Notes: generated from the sequence alone by a model not told the origin. Shown: positions 42,964 through 52,794, numbered from the stretch's first letter. The stretch is DNA of 64,000 bases from an uncultured Planctomycetaceae bacterium (GCA_943787265.1 CALSLT010000028.1:39389-103388), one strand, 5' to 3'. Program-made: numbers and translations.

Positions 42964-45135
42964 CTACTTTTTGCGGCGTTTCGAGCTTCCTGCACCACCC
43001 TTATTATTTCCGCCACTGTTGTCGCCACCGTTTGCTTCGTTCTGCCGCTTGATCTGCTCCTGCATGTCGGCAGCTTCCTGCATCTGCTTCATGAGTTTTC
43101 CTAAGAAGCCGTTTTCTTTCTTCTTCTTTTTCTTTTCGATCTTCTCAGGATCGACCTGCTTTTCGGGCAGGAATTCAAGGAGCTTGCGTTCTGACATTCC
43201 CCACGCACTGGAGGCGATAAAGTAGACGCACAAGCCAGCGGGAACTCGATAGAAGAGGAAGCCCATGAAGATCATCATGAAGTTCATCATCTTTTGCTGC
43301 ATCGCCATTTCGTCGGTCGTTGGCGGCGGCATGAACATTTTCTGCTGAGCGTAAAACAGCACGACTGTGATCAACGGAAGCAGGTTGAAATCTGAGCCGA
43401 GGAATGGCAACGAGAATCCCATCTCGAACAGCGCATCCGGCGCTGCGAGATTGTCGATCCATAGGAATGACGCCATTCGCAGATCGACCCAGTTGTTCAA
43501 CGCCTGGTACAGCGAGATAAAAATCGGCAACTGCAGAAAGACTGGCAGACAACCAGCGAACGGGTTGAAGTCCGCTTCGCGGTACAGATCCATCTGAGCC
43601 TGAGCGAGCTTCTGCTTATCGTCTTTGTGTTTCTCGCGAATCGCCGTCAGTTGCGGCTGCAGGTCCTTCATCTTCTTTGAGCTGGCAGCCTGCTTGCGCG
43701 AGATCGGGAACATCATTCCGCGGACAAGAATCGTCAGCATGATGATCGCGATACCGTAGTGAATCCCCCAGCCGTGAAATGTCTTAAGGAGCCAAACCAT
43801 TCGTTGACTGATCCAACCGAACCAGCCGTAGTCGATGATCGAGTCAGCTTTGAGTGGCGCGAGCAGTTCAAGGCTCTTTGGGCCGAGGTACATCTGAAAG
43901 TCGTGCTGGACCAGCCCGTCGGCAGGGATTTCGAATTCGGGCGACTTCAACTCGAGGCTGATGTCGCTGCGTTCGGATTCTTCGTCCTCTGTAACGACTG
44001 TCGGCGTGATTGTGGCAAAGGATTGCCGAGCGACCTGATCGCCGGTTGGCACAATCAAGGCAGCAAAGAACTGAACGTCGACGCCAGCGTACTGGATCGG
44101 TTTGGTCCATTCTTCGACGCGTTCTTTTCTGACGTCAGTAACGAGCGCGGATGCTGTCAGTAGTTCCGCCGAAACATTGTCATCCTTGTCAAGAAAACCG
44201 ACTTTGATATCTCGATACTTGCGGGCGTTTTCAACGTCTTCCAACGGTAGGCCGACAGGACCTTGCAACGCGTACTGAGCGGCGATTGTCTTCGTACTGA
44301 TATTTCTCAGTTGAACACTAACGTTCAACTGGTAGGCCTCTCCATAACTCTGACGAATCTCTGGCTCGTTGATTCTGTCAGCAGGCACCTTTTGCAGTTG
44401 AAAGATCTTACGAACTTCCAATGTGCCATCTGGCGAGACGATCCTGAAAGTCGCCCCCGAAACAATGTTGGAATTGTCGACGTCGTTTTCAGATTCCAGA
44501 AGCTCCCAGTTAAGAGTTCGCAGTGACGCTCGAATGTCCTGCTCTTTGAAAGCCTCATCGACGGATTCGATGTCCAGGTCGACGGTCAGCGCCGCTCTGC
44601 TCTTGATCAACGGTTTGATCGTGTCGTCGCGTGAGAGGTTGTTGCCGACGACTCGAAGTTGTGGTCGTGGGTCAAGTTTCTCAGGATTTTCAGCGACTGG
44701 ATATCGGGGATCCGTTAGCGTCGCCGACTGAACTGACGCGCCAACGCTGGTCAGCTCTACCTGTAGAACATAGCCAGAGGCCACGTCCGAAGAACCAAGG
44801 ACAACGGTCTGGGTGGGATGGTCCGGCAACTTTGGAGCATCAGGTTCTGCTGGCTCGTCAGTTGCTTCGCCGTTTTCTGGCTCTGAACCTTCGACAGCGA
44901 CAACAGTCGGTGTGCCATCTTCGTCAGGCTCACCGTCATCGCTTGATGACTCGTCGCCGCCGTCTTCCGATGAAGCTCCGTCACCACGTGCCGGATCGAC
45001 ACCGTCAACCTCAGCAACCTTGGGAGGATCCTTAGGAAAGAGATCGGGAAAAGCCCAAGGCCCAATAAACAACCAACCGTAGAAGGTCAGGAACGATACA
45101 AGCCCGAATACAAGAAGCCGTCGCTGTTGATCCAT
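42964..45135 (-). CDS. yidC: membrane protein insertase YidC
   Basis: The 723-residue protein has the Gram-negative YidC layout. TM1 (LLVFGLVSFLTFYGWLFI) is followed by an acidic low-complexity linker (about residues 38-110, Glu/Asp/Ser-rich) that is longer than usual, then the periplasmic beta domain (about 115-440). The conserved insertase core runs from GWGIHYGIAIIMLTILVRGMMFP, with the key Arg in the hydrophilic groove, through FNPFAGCLPVFLQLPIFISL and KMMNFMMIFMGFLFYRVPAGL. The C-terminal tail is Lys- and Gly/Asn-rich, suited to ribosome contact. It inserts and folds inner membrane proteins. The gene starts one base after the stop of the phosphoesterase gene, so the two are probably coupled. 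Confidence 0.96.
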   Translation of the reverse strand: MDQQRRLLVFGLVSFLTFYGWLFIGPWAFPDLFPKDPPKVAEVDGVDPARGDGASSEDGGDESSSDDGEPDEDGTPTVVAVEGSEPENGEATDEPAEPDAPKLPDHPTQTVVLGSSDVASGYVLQVELTSVGASVQSATLTDPRYPVAENPEKLDPRPQLRVVGNNLSRDDTIKPLIKSRAALTVDLDIESVDEAFKEQDIRASLRTLNWELLESENDVDNSNIVSGATFRIVSPDGTLEVRKIFQLQKVPADRINEPEIRQSYGEAYQLNVSVQLRNISTKTIAAQYALQGPVGLPLEDVENARKYRDIKVGFLDKDDNVSAELLTASALVTDVRKERVEEWTKPIQYAGVDVQFFAALIVPTGDQVARQSFATITPTVVTEDEESERSDISLELKSPEFEIPADGLVQHDFQMYLGPKSLELLAPLKADSIIDYGWFGWISQRMVWLLKTFHGWGIHYGIAIIMLTILVRGMMFPISRKQAASSKKMKDLQPQLTAIREKHKDDKQKLAQAQMDLYREADFNPFAGCLPVFLQLPIFISLYQALNNWVDLRMASFLWIDNLAAPDALFEMGFSLPFLGSDFNLLPLITVVLFYAQQKMFMPPPTTDEMAMQQKMMNFMMIFMGFLFYRVPAGLCVYFIASSAWGMSERKLLEFLPEKQVDPEKIEKKKKKKENGFLGKLMKQMQEAADMQEQIKRQNEANGGDNSGGNNKGGAGSSKRRKK

Positions 45136-45136
45136 T

Positions 45137-45874
45137 TCATCGACCGTCGCGTAGACGGTCCCCCAGGAAGTTATCGAGTTCTGGAATCGCGTAGATCTTG
45201 TTTGCCGTCGCGTCTACGTCATAGTCGACACGACGGAACCTTACCGTGTCGCCGTCGAGAATGACGTAGGACGATTGGGGAACTCCGTTGCGGGGTTGCC
45301 CGACCGAACCGACGTTAACCAGATGCTTCTGATTCACAAGTTGGTACTCGAAATCAACTTCTTCCGGGGTCAGAAAGTTCATGTCCTCGGTAAAAACGCC
45401 AGGGATATGCGTGTGTCCCTGGAAGCAGTTCTTCTCAACGAGCGAAAAGATTCGTTCCATCTTCCGCTGATTGTAGATGTCCTCAGGAAAGACGTACTCG
45501 TTGAGCGGATTTCTCGCCGATCCATGCACAAAAAGATGATCGGGCTCTTTAATAACTCGCGGCAGATCGCCAAGAAACTCCCAACGATCTTCGCTGCCAG
45601 GACCAGTCTCAAGCACAGACCGTGTCCAGAAAATGGCTCGTTCCGCTCCGGCATTGAAACCTTCGGGATCGAATAACGCTCCCTGGTCATGATTGCCGAG
45701 CAACGAAGCCGTGCAGTGCTCGCGAACCCGGTCGATACATTCGCGAGGGTTCGGGCCATATCCGACGATGTCGCCGAGACAGTAGATCTCGTCAATCTTC
45801 TGTTCCTTGATGTCGGCCAGGACCGCTTCAAGGGCATCGAGATTTCCATGAATGTCGCTAAAGATCGCTCTCAA
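45137..45874 (-). CDS. metallophosphoesterase (YfcE/diadenosine-tetraphosphatase-like)
   Basis: I chose the TTG at 45874 because GGAG lies seven bases upstream and translation then starts directly in the family motif, LRAIFSDIHGN. The 245-residue enzyme has Asp7-x-His9, CLGDIVGYG with the GD pair at 34-35, LLGNHD at 59-63, FVHGSARNP and FQGHTHIPG, all metal ligands of calcineurin-like phosphoesterases. An upstream open frame to 46015 gives 47 residues unlike the family. It is cytoplasmic and may cleave nucleotides or phosphodiesters. Its stop is one base before the yidC start, which suggests co-translation with yidC and queD. Confidence 0.85.
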   Translation of the reverse strand: MRAIFSDIHGNLDALEAVLADIKEQKIDEIYCLGDIVGYGPNPRECIDRVREHCTASLLGNHDQGALFDPEGFNAGAERAIFWTRSVLETGPGSEDRWEFLGDLPRVIKEPDHLFVHGSARNPLNEYVFPEDIYNQRKMERIFSLVEKNCFQGHTHIPGVFTEDMNFLTPEEVDFEYQLVNQKHLVNVGSVGQPRNGVPQSSYVILDGDTVRFRRVDYDVDATANKIYAIPELDNFLGDRLRDGR

Positions 45875-46712
45875 GGGAGAACTCCGTACAAGCTGCGAAA
45901 CCTGCGATAACAGAGGCCCGCAGCCTGATTTAAACAGCGGCCCGTCAGAAAAAGACACGGCCGAAGCCGCAACATTCGAGAATCCACTCGATCGCGAATC
46001 AACACGCGACAGCATCGACGAATGCAGAAACAGTTTGAAACGTATCCCCGACTATCTCGGCATTCTCTGATCTATCTCGATCAGATTTCGCCAGACCTTC
46101 GCACAATTCGAAAAACCGGATTACGAAGCGGGTTCGGAATCTTAGTTCAGCGGCGCAGAACCGGTCAAGCAGGCCGAATTGCTACGCATCGACCGCAAAT
46201 CTGCAAACACGCGACCGGATCTGCCACTGATGACGCGAGAACGCCACGCTGCCGGTTTTCATTGGTGCTCACTCAACTGGTCGAGACGCAACGACTGAGG
46301 CGAATTCGGAAAGCCAATCGTACCTGTTTTGTCGGTTTGGCAAGCTCATGTCGTGATTCGTAACCGCGACGAGTCATCTACAGCGGCCTGTCAACGCTCA
46401 GAAACACCGCAGAGGCTAAGTTCGCCGAAGCGGTTACCCACAGGAGCTGGCTGACTATGCCGATGGCGCAGTTCCGCCGGCCGTACAACGTGACAGTTCC
46501 GCCGAGTTGAACAACCTGGCCGAGCATGATGCCAAATCTCGACAGTGTTTTGTTGACGACTCGCCACCCTGGTCCAAGTTTCAACAAGAGACGGCATCCA
46601 GCCATTGGGCAATCCTGCCGAACAAACGGAACGAACGACTGTGGCGATTGTGACGGACGACGTGAGCAACTGATTCACAGCGTCCTCGCGACAACGCTGA
46701 AAGAAAGAAGCC
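45875..46712. other. long divergent intergenic region
   Basis: Nearly 840 bases separate the phosphoesterase gene and the divergent NtrC-type gene. Several short open frames exist on both strands but none has a domain or binding site. A frame near 46505-46647 has protein-like composition (SPPWSKFQQETASSHW) and could be a remnant. No RNA gene or clear terminator was seen. Confidence 0.35.
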
Positions 46713-48110
46713 ATGAAGAATAATCACGGTTCACTGCTGGTGGTTGACGACGATCAACACATCCTCGAAGCCATGGCTGATTACCTGCGTGGTCTAGGCC
46801 ACCGAACGGAAACTGCTTCGACCTGCCAGCAGGCAATCGAGCGAATGGCAGAATTTCCGTTCGAAGTCGTCATCTGCGATGTAAACCTGCCCGACCAGGA
46901 CGGTTTCCAATTGCTGGAATGGGCAACGCAAAACAGCCCGGAAAGCTCGGTCATCATGCTGACCGGCTACGGCACGATCGAAAGCGCCGTTGAGGCAATT
47001 CGAGTCGGCGCCTTCGACTACTTAACAAAGCCAGTCATCGACGACGAACTAAACCTCGCCATCCAGCGAGCACTCGGCCAACGAGCGATCGTTGAAGAGA
47101 ACAAGAGTCTGCGTAAGCAACTCAATGAACGATTCGGCCTCTCGAACATCGTCGGCCGCGACTACAAAATGCAGAAGATGTTCGACCTGATCGAAAGCGT
47201 CGCCGACACACGAGCAACCGTCATGGTTCTCGGCGAAAGCGGAACCGGTAAAACGATGACCGCGCGAGCCGTCCATCAACTCAGTTCTCGCGGTGATCAG
47301 GCATTTGTCGAAGTCGCGTGCGGTGCACTGCCAGACACATTGCTTGAAAGCGAACTCTTCGGACATGTCGCCGGAGCGTTCACGGGAGCAACTCACGACA
47401 AAGAAGGTAAATTCCTGCAGGCTGACGGCGGCACGATCTTCCTCGACGAAATCGCGACCGCTTCACCGAGTCTTCAGGTCAAGCTGCTGCGAGTTCTCCA
47501 GGATCGTGAATTCGAACCAGTCGGCGGCACGACCACTCACAAAGTCGACGTTCGCCTGATCCTCGCGACAAACGAAGATCTGGAAGAACGAGTCCGTCAG
47601 GGCACGTTCCGACAGGACCTCTTCTACCGGATCAACGTGATCTCGATCACGCAGCCGCCGCTTCGAGAACGCATGGCTGATATCCCATTGCTCGTCGAGC
47701 ATTACATCGGTGAAATGAACGAGCGAAACGGCAAAGACGTTAAACGATTTGATGAAGCCACTCTGCAGGTCATGCAGCGTTACAACTGGCCAGGCAACGT
47801 TCGCGAACTCGTCAACGTTGTCGAGCGAGCTGTCGTGCTGGCTCGAAACGAAACCGTCATGGTCGACGACCTGCCGGAAAACCTTCGACGCGAAGATCCA
47901 AACCGGAACACTCTGGAACTTCCTGGTTCAGCCGGTTCTCTACGGTCAGCTCTTGTCTTGCCAGAGCGTCAGATCATCCTGAACGCGTTGGAACAACACG
48001 GCTGGAACCGCCAGAAAACATCCGCCGCGCTAAGCATCAACCGGACGACGCTGTACAAGAAGATGAAGAAGTACGACATCAGCTTCGAAAAGCAGCTCGC
48101 CGAGTGCTAA
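46713..48110 (+). CDS. NtrC-family sigma-54-dependent response regulator
   Basis: The 465-residue protein has three full domains. The receiver (1-120) has the acidic cluster Asp12-14, phospho-acceptor Asp56 in ICDVNLPDQDG, and Lys107. The AAA+ domain (about 145-375) has Walker A GESGTGKT at 174-181, the sigma-54-contact loop GAFTGA at 221-226, GGTIFLDE (Walker B) and the arginine fingers. The C-terminus (RQIILNALEQHGWNRQKTSA to INRTTLYKKMKKY) is a Fis-type DNA-binding domain. It activates sigma-54 promoters when phosphorylated; no sensor kinase is adjacent, so its partner is unknown. A terminator follows 34 bases after the stop. Confidence 0.95.
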   Translation: MKNNHGSLLVVDDDQHILEAMADYLRGLGHRTETASTCQQAIERMAEFPFEVVICDVNLPDQDGFQLLEWATQNSPESSVIMLTGYGTIESAVEAIRVGAFDYLTKPVIDDELNLAIQRALGQRAIVEENKSLRKQLNERFGLSNIVGRDYKMQKMFDLIESVADTRATVMVLGESGTGKTMTARAVHQLSSRGDQAFVEVACGALPDTLLESELFGHVAGAFTGATHDKEGKFLQADGGTIFLDEIATASPSLQVKLLRVLQDREFEPVGGTTTHKVDVRLILATNEDLEERVRQGTFRQDLFYRINVISITQPPLRERMADIPLLVEHYIGEMNERNGKDVKRFDEATLQVMQRYNWPGNVRELVNVVERAVVLARNETVMVDDLPENLRREDPNRNTLELPGSAGSLRSALVLPERQIILNALEQHGWNRQKTSAALSINRTTLYKKMKKYDISFEKQLAEC

Positions 48111-48143
48111 GCAGAGTCGCGAATTCAATGCTGAAAATCGATC

Positions 48144-48184
48144 AACTGCCGAATCCATCGCTCAATGGGTTCGGCAGTTTTTTG
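48144..48184 (+). terminator. rho-independent terminator after the NtrC-type gene
   Basis: AACTGCCGAATCC at 48144-48156 pairs with GGGTTCGGCAGTT ending at 48179, with one irregular position, and a T-run follows. It separates this gene from the convergent DUF1559 gene. Confidence 0.88.
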
Positions 48185-48219
48185 TTAACCGGTCAGCAGC
48201 GACGAGTGGATCGTCGCGA

Positions 48220-49215
48220 CTAATCGCCATCGACGATTTCGCCACCAGCCTGAGTACACAACGCGACGAAAACTCCAGTGTCGATGCTCTGCGAAATCGT
48301 TCGAACGCTGCCGTCCGCAAACAGAATGTTCGCTCCGCCGCTGTGAAAGCTGTAGACCTCCTGGACGTTGATCGCGTTCACGACTGCCGGCCCAATAACC
48401 GTGACGCCGTCAGACAGCACACCCTTCACCTCAAGAGACGTGTCAGGGTCGGCCCAGCCGGTTCCGTCGGCGAGGAAGTATTGATTACCGACGACTTCGA
48501 CATCATCGCCCGTGTAAGCAGCATACAAAGCGCTGTCCATTTTTCGCCCCAGCACGTAAACGAACGGCCGCCCGGCGGACTCCGCAACCATCATGGAATT
48601 CGACGTCCCGTCCGTGACCGAACGAAAATCGTTGTGCTGATGCTCCGACATGACTCCGCGGCGAGCCGCGGCCCCCGGATCCTGAATCCCCAACACGTCT
48701 GTAAACATCTCCGTTTCGACGCCCGTCATTGGCCCGTAGTCTGATGGTGCCGCACCGCGAACATGATGAGTGTCAACTCGCTGACCGGGAGTTGACGGGC
48801 AGATCATCAGTGGGAGCCGCGTCGAAACGGCAGGACGATTCGTCAGGTTGCACCACGGCTCTTCCGGCGTGTAGATCGACGCAAGCGTCTGCTGATCAAA
48901 CATTGGCAGGCACATCGACGTCCACGACGAGTACTCCGTGCAACGGCCGAGGTTGTCCGGAATTTCGGCATCCTCTGGATCGGGACAGCCAGCCGTCACA
49001 ACGTTTGCAGAAAGTTCTGCCGGCGGAAGTACTCGATACTGATCGTGGTAATTGTGAAGTGCCACGCCGATCTGCTTCAGATTGCTGCGACAGCTCATCC
49101 GTCGAGCAGCTTCTCGTGCATACATAACAGCAGGCAGAAGCAATGCAACGAGCACGGCAATGATCGCAATCACGACGAGCAACTCGATCAGCGTGAACCC
49201 CTTGCGTCCTGACAT
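48220..49215 (-). CDS. DUF1559 prepilin-like protein
   Basis: From ATG 49215 the protein has 331 residues and starts MSGRKGFTLIELLVVIAI, a type IV prepilin leader cut before Phe and methylated, followed by a pilin-like helix. DUF1559 comes next (REAARRMSCRSNLKQIGVALHNYH) and the C-terminal H-x9-DG block FHSGGANILFADGSVRTIS. Such proteins are very numerous in planctomycetes and presumably form pseudopili or surface fibres. The ATG at 49215 gives the usual short leader but has no clear binding site; an ATG at 49311 and a TTG at 49323, which overlaps the kinase stop as TTGA, are alternatives with a long basic leader. The GspE-like ATPase at 15.5 kb could serve it. Confidence 0.85.
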   Translation of the reverse strand: MSGRKGFTLIELLVVIAIIAVLVALLLPAVMYAREAARRMSCRSNLKQIGVALHNYHDQYRVLPPAELSANVVTAGCPDPEDAEIPDNLGRCTEYSSWTSMCLPMFDQQTLASIYTPEEPWCNLTNRPAVSTRLPLMICPSTPGQRVDTHHVRGAAPSDYGPMTGVETEMFTDVLGIQDPGAAARRGVMSEHQHNDFRSVTDGTSNSMMVAESAGRPFVYVLGRKMDSALYAAYTGDDVEVVGNQYFLADGTGWADPDTSLEVKGVLSDGVTVIGPAVVNAINVQEVYSFHSGGANILFADGSVRTISQSIDTGVFVALCTQAGGEIVDGD

Positions 49216-49319
49216 GAAACAAGACGACGCCCGGCCTTTGCGCGAGCAGACCTCACGTCCCCGTCGGCGCCGATTCTCAACCAATGGTTTTCGATATTGT
49301 TGGGTGGCCATGCTTCTAC

Positions 49320-50834
49320 TCAAATTTCTGTGGGCACAACAAAGGATTCATTCGAAGAATTAGCATCCACGATCTGCGACGAAGGAAATCGGATCGTGAC
49401 GACGAAACGTTTTTCCCAGTTCGACGCTTCAATCGTTCCGCCAAGCAACGTCATCAGCTTGCGGCAAAGGGCGAGTCCGAGGCCGGCGTGCGCTCCTGTC
49501 TCTGATCTTGCAGAGTCCGCCCGCCAGAAGCGTTCGAACACGTTTCCGATCTGATCTTCCGAAAGGTCGCAGCCGCTGCTCGAAACCTCAATCACGAGGC
49601 CGTCGCTCGCCGTCATCGATCCAGCGTGCACACTCCCACCTTCGCGAGCGTAGCTGACGGCGTTATCAAAAAGGTTCGAAAGCACAACGCGAAACTTCGC
49701 CGGATCAGAACTCAGCAGCACGCCCGTCTCGAAATACCACTTTACTTTCAGATTCCGTTCGGCCGCTTTCTCACGGAATGGTGCCCAGGCTTTCTCGGCA
49801 AGCACTCGAACATCGAAGAAGTCTTCTTCGATCGCCGCTTCACCCGATTCAATCCGAGCGAGAGACAATAGTGTCTCCGCCATGCGTTGAGTGTCTTCGC
49901 AAATCGTCTGGCAGTCCTGCAAAGTCTCAACATACTCCGGCAGATCTCTCGGACGCCGTAATGCGACCTCAAGCGTGGTATGCAAACCCGCCAGCGGAGT
50001 CCGCAACTCGTGAGCGACATCTCCGGTAAAAGCTTTTTCCCACAGGAACGCCTGCTCGATCCGAGCCATCAGTTCGTTGAGGCGTTCGATGATCGGATGT
50101 AGTTCTGTCGGTGCATCTCGAATCTCAAATCGCAACGACAAAGACTGCTCGTCGATCGAAGCAATCTCCTCAGCAAGCCTGCTGAGCGGACGAAGTCCTT
50201 CGGCAACGACAAACCACAGAATTGAAATCAGAACGGTAACCGAACCGCCGATAACGATTCCGAGCAGCCATTTCAGGTCACTCAACGCGCGAGCAATCGG
50301 TGCAGTCTCGCTGGCAACGACCAGTGTGACTTTGCGTCGGTTGGAAAAGTCGAACGAGTCAACACTCCCCGCGTCATGGCCTTGCGACTTCGATGTCGGT
50401 GAATCCTGCAGAAGCTCTTCTTCGACGTGTGGCAGAAACTGAATTCCTGCGCAACGTCCAGGCCGTCCGTCAGGCAAGTCGGTATCGACAAATCCTGGAG
50501 CGTTCAAAACGCCGCCGATTTTCGGAAGGTCACCGGTCTCAAGCCGCCGCGACCTCGCCAGAACCTCATCGCCCATCCAAAGCTGGTAGTACTCGGGACG
50601 AATATTCCGAGCGAACTCCTGCATGCGGTACTTTTGAAACTCGATCAGAATCTGATCGCCATCCTGCTCGACCATGACAGCGAGAGCTCGCGCTTTTGCA
50701 GCCAGTTTCTCGTCGAATTCTGCCAGCAGTCCGCGACTCATCTGCATGTAAAGAATGACGGCTGTCAACAAAAAGGCGACTGCCGTGGTGACGCCGATGC
50801 CGAGCAGCAACCGCGTTCGCAGTGACCGATTCAT
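49320..50834 (-). CDS. two-component sensor histidine kinase
   Basis: The 504-residue protein has a membrane helix near residues 10-30, an outer sensor region (about 35-185), a second helix (188-211), a HAMP segment, and a kinase core. FTGDVAHELRTPL places the phospho-acceptor at His275; N-box VVLSNLFDNAVSYA, a weak G1 box and GLGLALCRKLM follow. It phosphorylates the partner encoded just upstream. The ATG overlaps the regulator's TGA as ATGA, so the two are translated together. The signal is unknown; the sensor region has no known domain that I can see. In layout it resembles heavy-metal/CusS-type kinases. Confidence 0.93.
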   Translation of the reverse strand: MNRSLRTRLLLGIGVTTAVAFLLTAVILYMQMSRGLLAEFDEKLAAKARALAVMVEQDGDQILIEFQKYRMQEFARNIRPEYYQLWMGDEVLARSRRLETGDLPKIGGVLNAPGFVDTDLPDGRPGRCAGIQFLPHVEEELLQDSPTSKSQGHDAGSVDSFDFSNRRKVTLVVASETAPIARALSDLKWLLGIVIGGSVTVLISILWFVVAEGLRPLSRLAEEIASIDEQSLSLRFEIRDAPTELHPIIERLNELMARIEQAFLWEKAFTGDVAHELRTPLAGLHTTLEVALRRPRDLPEYVETLQDCQTICEDTQRMAETLLSLARIESGEAAIEEDFFDVRVLAEKAWAPFREKAAERNLKVKWYFETGVLLSSDPAKFRVVLSNLFDNAVSYAREGGSVHAGSMTASDGLVIEVSSSGCDLSEDQIGNVFERFWRADSARSETGAHAGLGLALCRKLMTLLGGTIEASNWEKRFVVTIRFPSSQIVDANSSNESFVVPTEI

Positions 50835-51514
50835 TGCGGTGCCTCGTCCTCAATCAGCCGGTACCCAAACCCGCGTCGCGTGTGAATAATCCGAGGCCAC
50901 TCCGGACGCTCGATCTTCTTGCGAAGATAGCGGATGTAAACGTCGACTACGTTGCTGTGAGCGTTCGAGTCGAATTCGTAAACATTCTCCCAAATTTCTG
51001 TCCGAGATACATCCTCGCCCTGACGCATGGCAAGATACAAGAGGAGCGAATATTCACGCTTTGTCAGCTCGATTCGAACTCCCGCCCGAGTCACCTGTTT
51101 CGATGCCGTGTTAATCCGAAGGTTTCCGACCTCGACCATCGGGTTCGGCTTGTCGTACCGACGCCGCACCAGAACGTTGACCCGGGCGAGCAACTCGTCG
51201 AACGAAAACGGCTTGATGAGATAATCATCTGCCCCGGCATTCAGCCCGGCGACTCGATCTTCAACCGCGTCTTTGGCCGTCAGTATGAGAATCCCGACAT
51301 CCGATCCGGTATTACGAAGCTGTTTCAGAATGGCCATTCCTGACACTTCCGGAAGCATCAGGTCGAGAATAATGGCGTCATAAGTATTGTTCTGCGCATA
51401 CCACAAACCCTCGCGACCATCGGCGGCAACGTCCACGGCGAATGACGCTTCCTTCAGGCCTTTTTCGACTGCTTTACGAACCGGCGCGTAATCCTCGACC
51501 AACAGAACGCGCAT
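50831..51514 (-). CDS. OmpR-family response regulator
   Basis: The 227-residue protein has a receiver (1-120) with Glu7/Asp8, phospho-acceptor Asp51 in ILDLMLPEVSG, Thr78 and Lys101, then a winged-helix DNA-binding domain (about 130-225, ELTKREYSLLLYLAMRQGE, VDVYIRYLRKKIE, TRRGFGYRL). It is the likely partner of the downstream kinase, with which it shares a four-base ATGA overlap. It is probably the first gene of the unit, and the 306-base gap before the divergent glycosyltransferase gene should hold its promoter. Target genes are unknown. Confidence 0.94.
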   Translation of the reverse strand: MRVLLVEDYAPVRKAVEKGLKEASFAVDVAADGREGLWYAQNNTYDAIILDLMLPEVSGMAILKQLRNTGSDVGILILTAKDAVEDRVAGLNAGADDYLIKPFSFDELLARVNVLVRRRYDKPNPMVEVGNLRINTASKQVTRAGVRIELTKREYSLLLYLAMRQGEDVSRTEIWENVYEFDSNAHSNVVDVYIRYLRKKIERPEWPRIIHTRRGFGYRLIEDEAPQ

Positions 51515-51820
51515 TAAGACTCCTGTAGAAATTCGGGTTGCAGAGCTTTCTGATCATCCAGAAACGCCGCAGCGTCAGGCGATGAACACTTCCGAGCGAA
51601 TCGTATTGCCCGATTATTAGAACTTAATGAGAATGCGTCTCGAAAATGACAGAACGGTTAAAAACCCGCTGATTCGTTCTCAAATCTCGAAACGGCACGC
51701 TCTCATCAGAGTTCGTGTTCTGCCCGGATCAAGAAACGATTAAGAGACACCTCAGCAACCACGGAACAGGTCCAAAAGCTGCCGCTCCATCCAGCGGTAC
51801 TCAGTTAAGGATTCGAAGAG
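51515..51820. other. divergent intergenic region
   Basis: This 306-base stretch separates the regulator gene and the glycosyltransferase gene. It should hold both promoters. It is A+T-rich around 51600-51660 (for instance TTATTAGAACTTAATGAGAA), but I cannot assign a -10 or -35 with confidence. Confidence 0.35.
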
Positions 51821-52702
51821 ATGCAGAAATTGTCGGTGTGCCTCACCACATTTAATAGTGAAAGCACGATCCGTCCGTGCATCGAAAGCGTGCTGTGGGC
51901 TGACGAAATCATCGTCCTCGACTCATGCAGCACCGACAGCACTCGAGACATCCTCGCCGAATACCCCTGCAAAGTGACCGTCCAACCGTGGCTGGGCTAC
52001 ATCGCCCAGAAGCAACTTTCGCTGGACATGGCAGAAAACGACTGGGTCTTCCTGCTCGATAGCGACGAAGTTCTCTCGACCGATCTTCAAAACAACGTAC
52101 GACAAATTCTCGCTGACGAGCCCAAAGCCGCGGGCTACGAATTCCCGCGGCGCGAACAACTCTTCTGGCAGATGATCGAACCCGGAACTCGTCACAATTA
52201 TTTCATGCGACTGTTCAATCGTCACCGCGGCAAGATGAACGACGTACCGATCCATTCGGCCTTCGACGTCGATGGCCCCGTCGAACGAGTCGAAGCACCG
52301 TTGTTTCACTTTTCCGAAGCCAGCATCTCAGTCAAAGTCAAAAAGCTCAACGACTGGACAGACGAAATCTCGCTCAGCCGATTTCAGAAAGGCAAATGCC
52401 GATCGCCCTGGGCTCTGCTGTTCTATCCGCCGTTCGTCTTCCTGAAGACATTTTTCTTCAAACGACAATTCGGCAACGGCTGGTCCGGATTCATCGGCAG
52501 TGTCTGCATGGCGTTTTACGCATTCATGAAAGACGCCAAAGGCTACGAACACGCCCGCCGAGCGGCACTCAGCGACGCCGACCTGATGGCTCAGACACTC
52601 GCCGCCGACGGACAACCACTAAGCAAGCTCACGCCACCAGCGACGAGCGACGACGACCTGAAATCGGAACAGGACAACGCCGATCAGCGGAACGCTGCGT
52701 GA
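51821..52702 (+). CDS. family 2 glycosyltransferase, WaaE/KdtX-like
   Basis: The 293-residue protein starts LSVCLTTFNSESTIRPCIES and has IIVLDSCSTDSTRDI, with the DxD metal site at Asp80-Ser-Asp82 in FLLDSDEVLS. The segment GYIAQKQLSLDMAENDWV and the later FHFSEASI, YPPFVFLKTFFFKRQF and GWSGFIGSVCMAFYAFMK match LPS core beta-glucosyl/heptosyl-type enzymes related to WaaE/KdtX. It probably adds a sugar to a lipid-linked glycan at the cytoplasmic face of the membrane. The last 40 residues are polar and variable. It stands alone, with repeats and an IS element downstream. Confidence 0.85.
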   Translation: MQKLSVCLTTFNSESTIRPCIESVLWADEIIVLDSCSTDSTRDILAEYPCKVTVQPWLGYIAQKQLSLDMAENDWVFLLDSDEVLSTDLQNNVRQILADEPKAAGYEFPRREQLFWQMIEPGTRHNYFMRLFNRHRGKMNDVPIHSAFDVDGPVERVEAPLFHFSEASISVKVKKLNDWTDEISLSRFQKGKCRSPWALLFYPPFVFLKTFFFKRQFGNGWSGFIGSVCMAFYAFMKDAKGYEHARRAALSDADLMAQTLAADGQPLSKLTPPATSDDDLKSEQDNADQRNAA

Positions 52703-52728
52703 TCAACACCGGCTCGCTGACATCAGTC

Positions 52729-52794
52729 GTAGGGTGCGTCTCGACGCACCAGCTCACGTGAGCCAAGTCTTCGGTGCGTCAAGACGCACCCTAC
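52729..52794. repeat. inverted repeat, dispersed palindrome type B
   Basis: Arms of 22 bases at 52729-52750 and 52773-52794 are reverse complements with one mismatch. Each arm is itself a palindrome built on GGTGCGTC and GACGCACC. A single inner unit occurs again at 18022-18037. Confidence 0.8.

Noticed and set aside
46378..46714. Minus-strand open frames upstream of the NtrC-type gene
   Set aside because: No domain, no binding site, and composition typical of chance frames.
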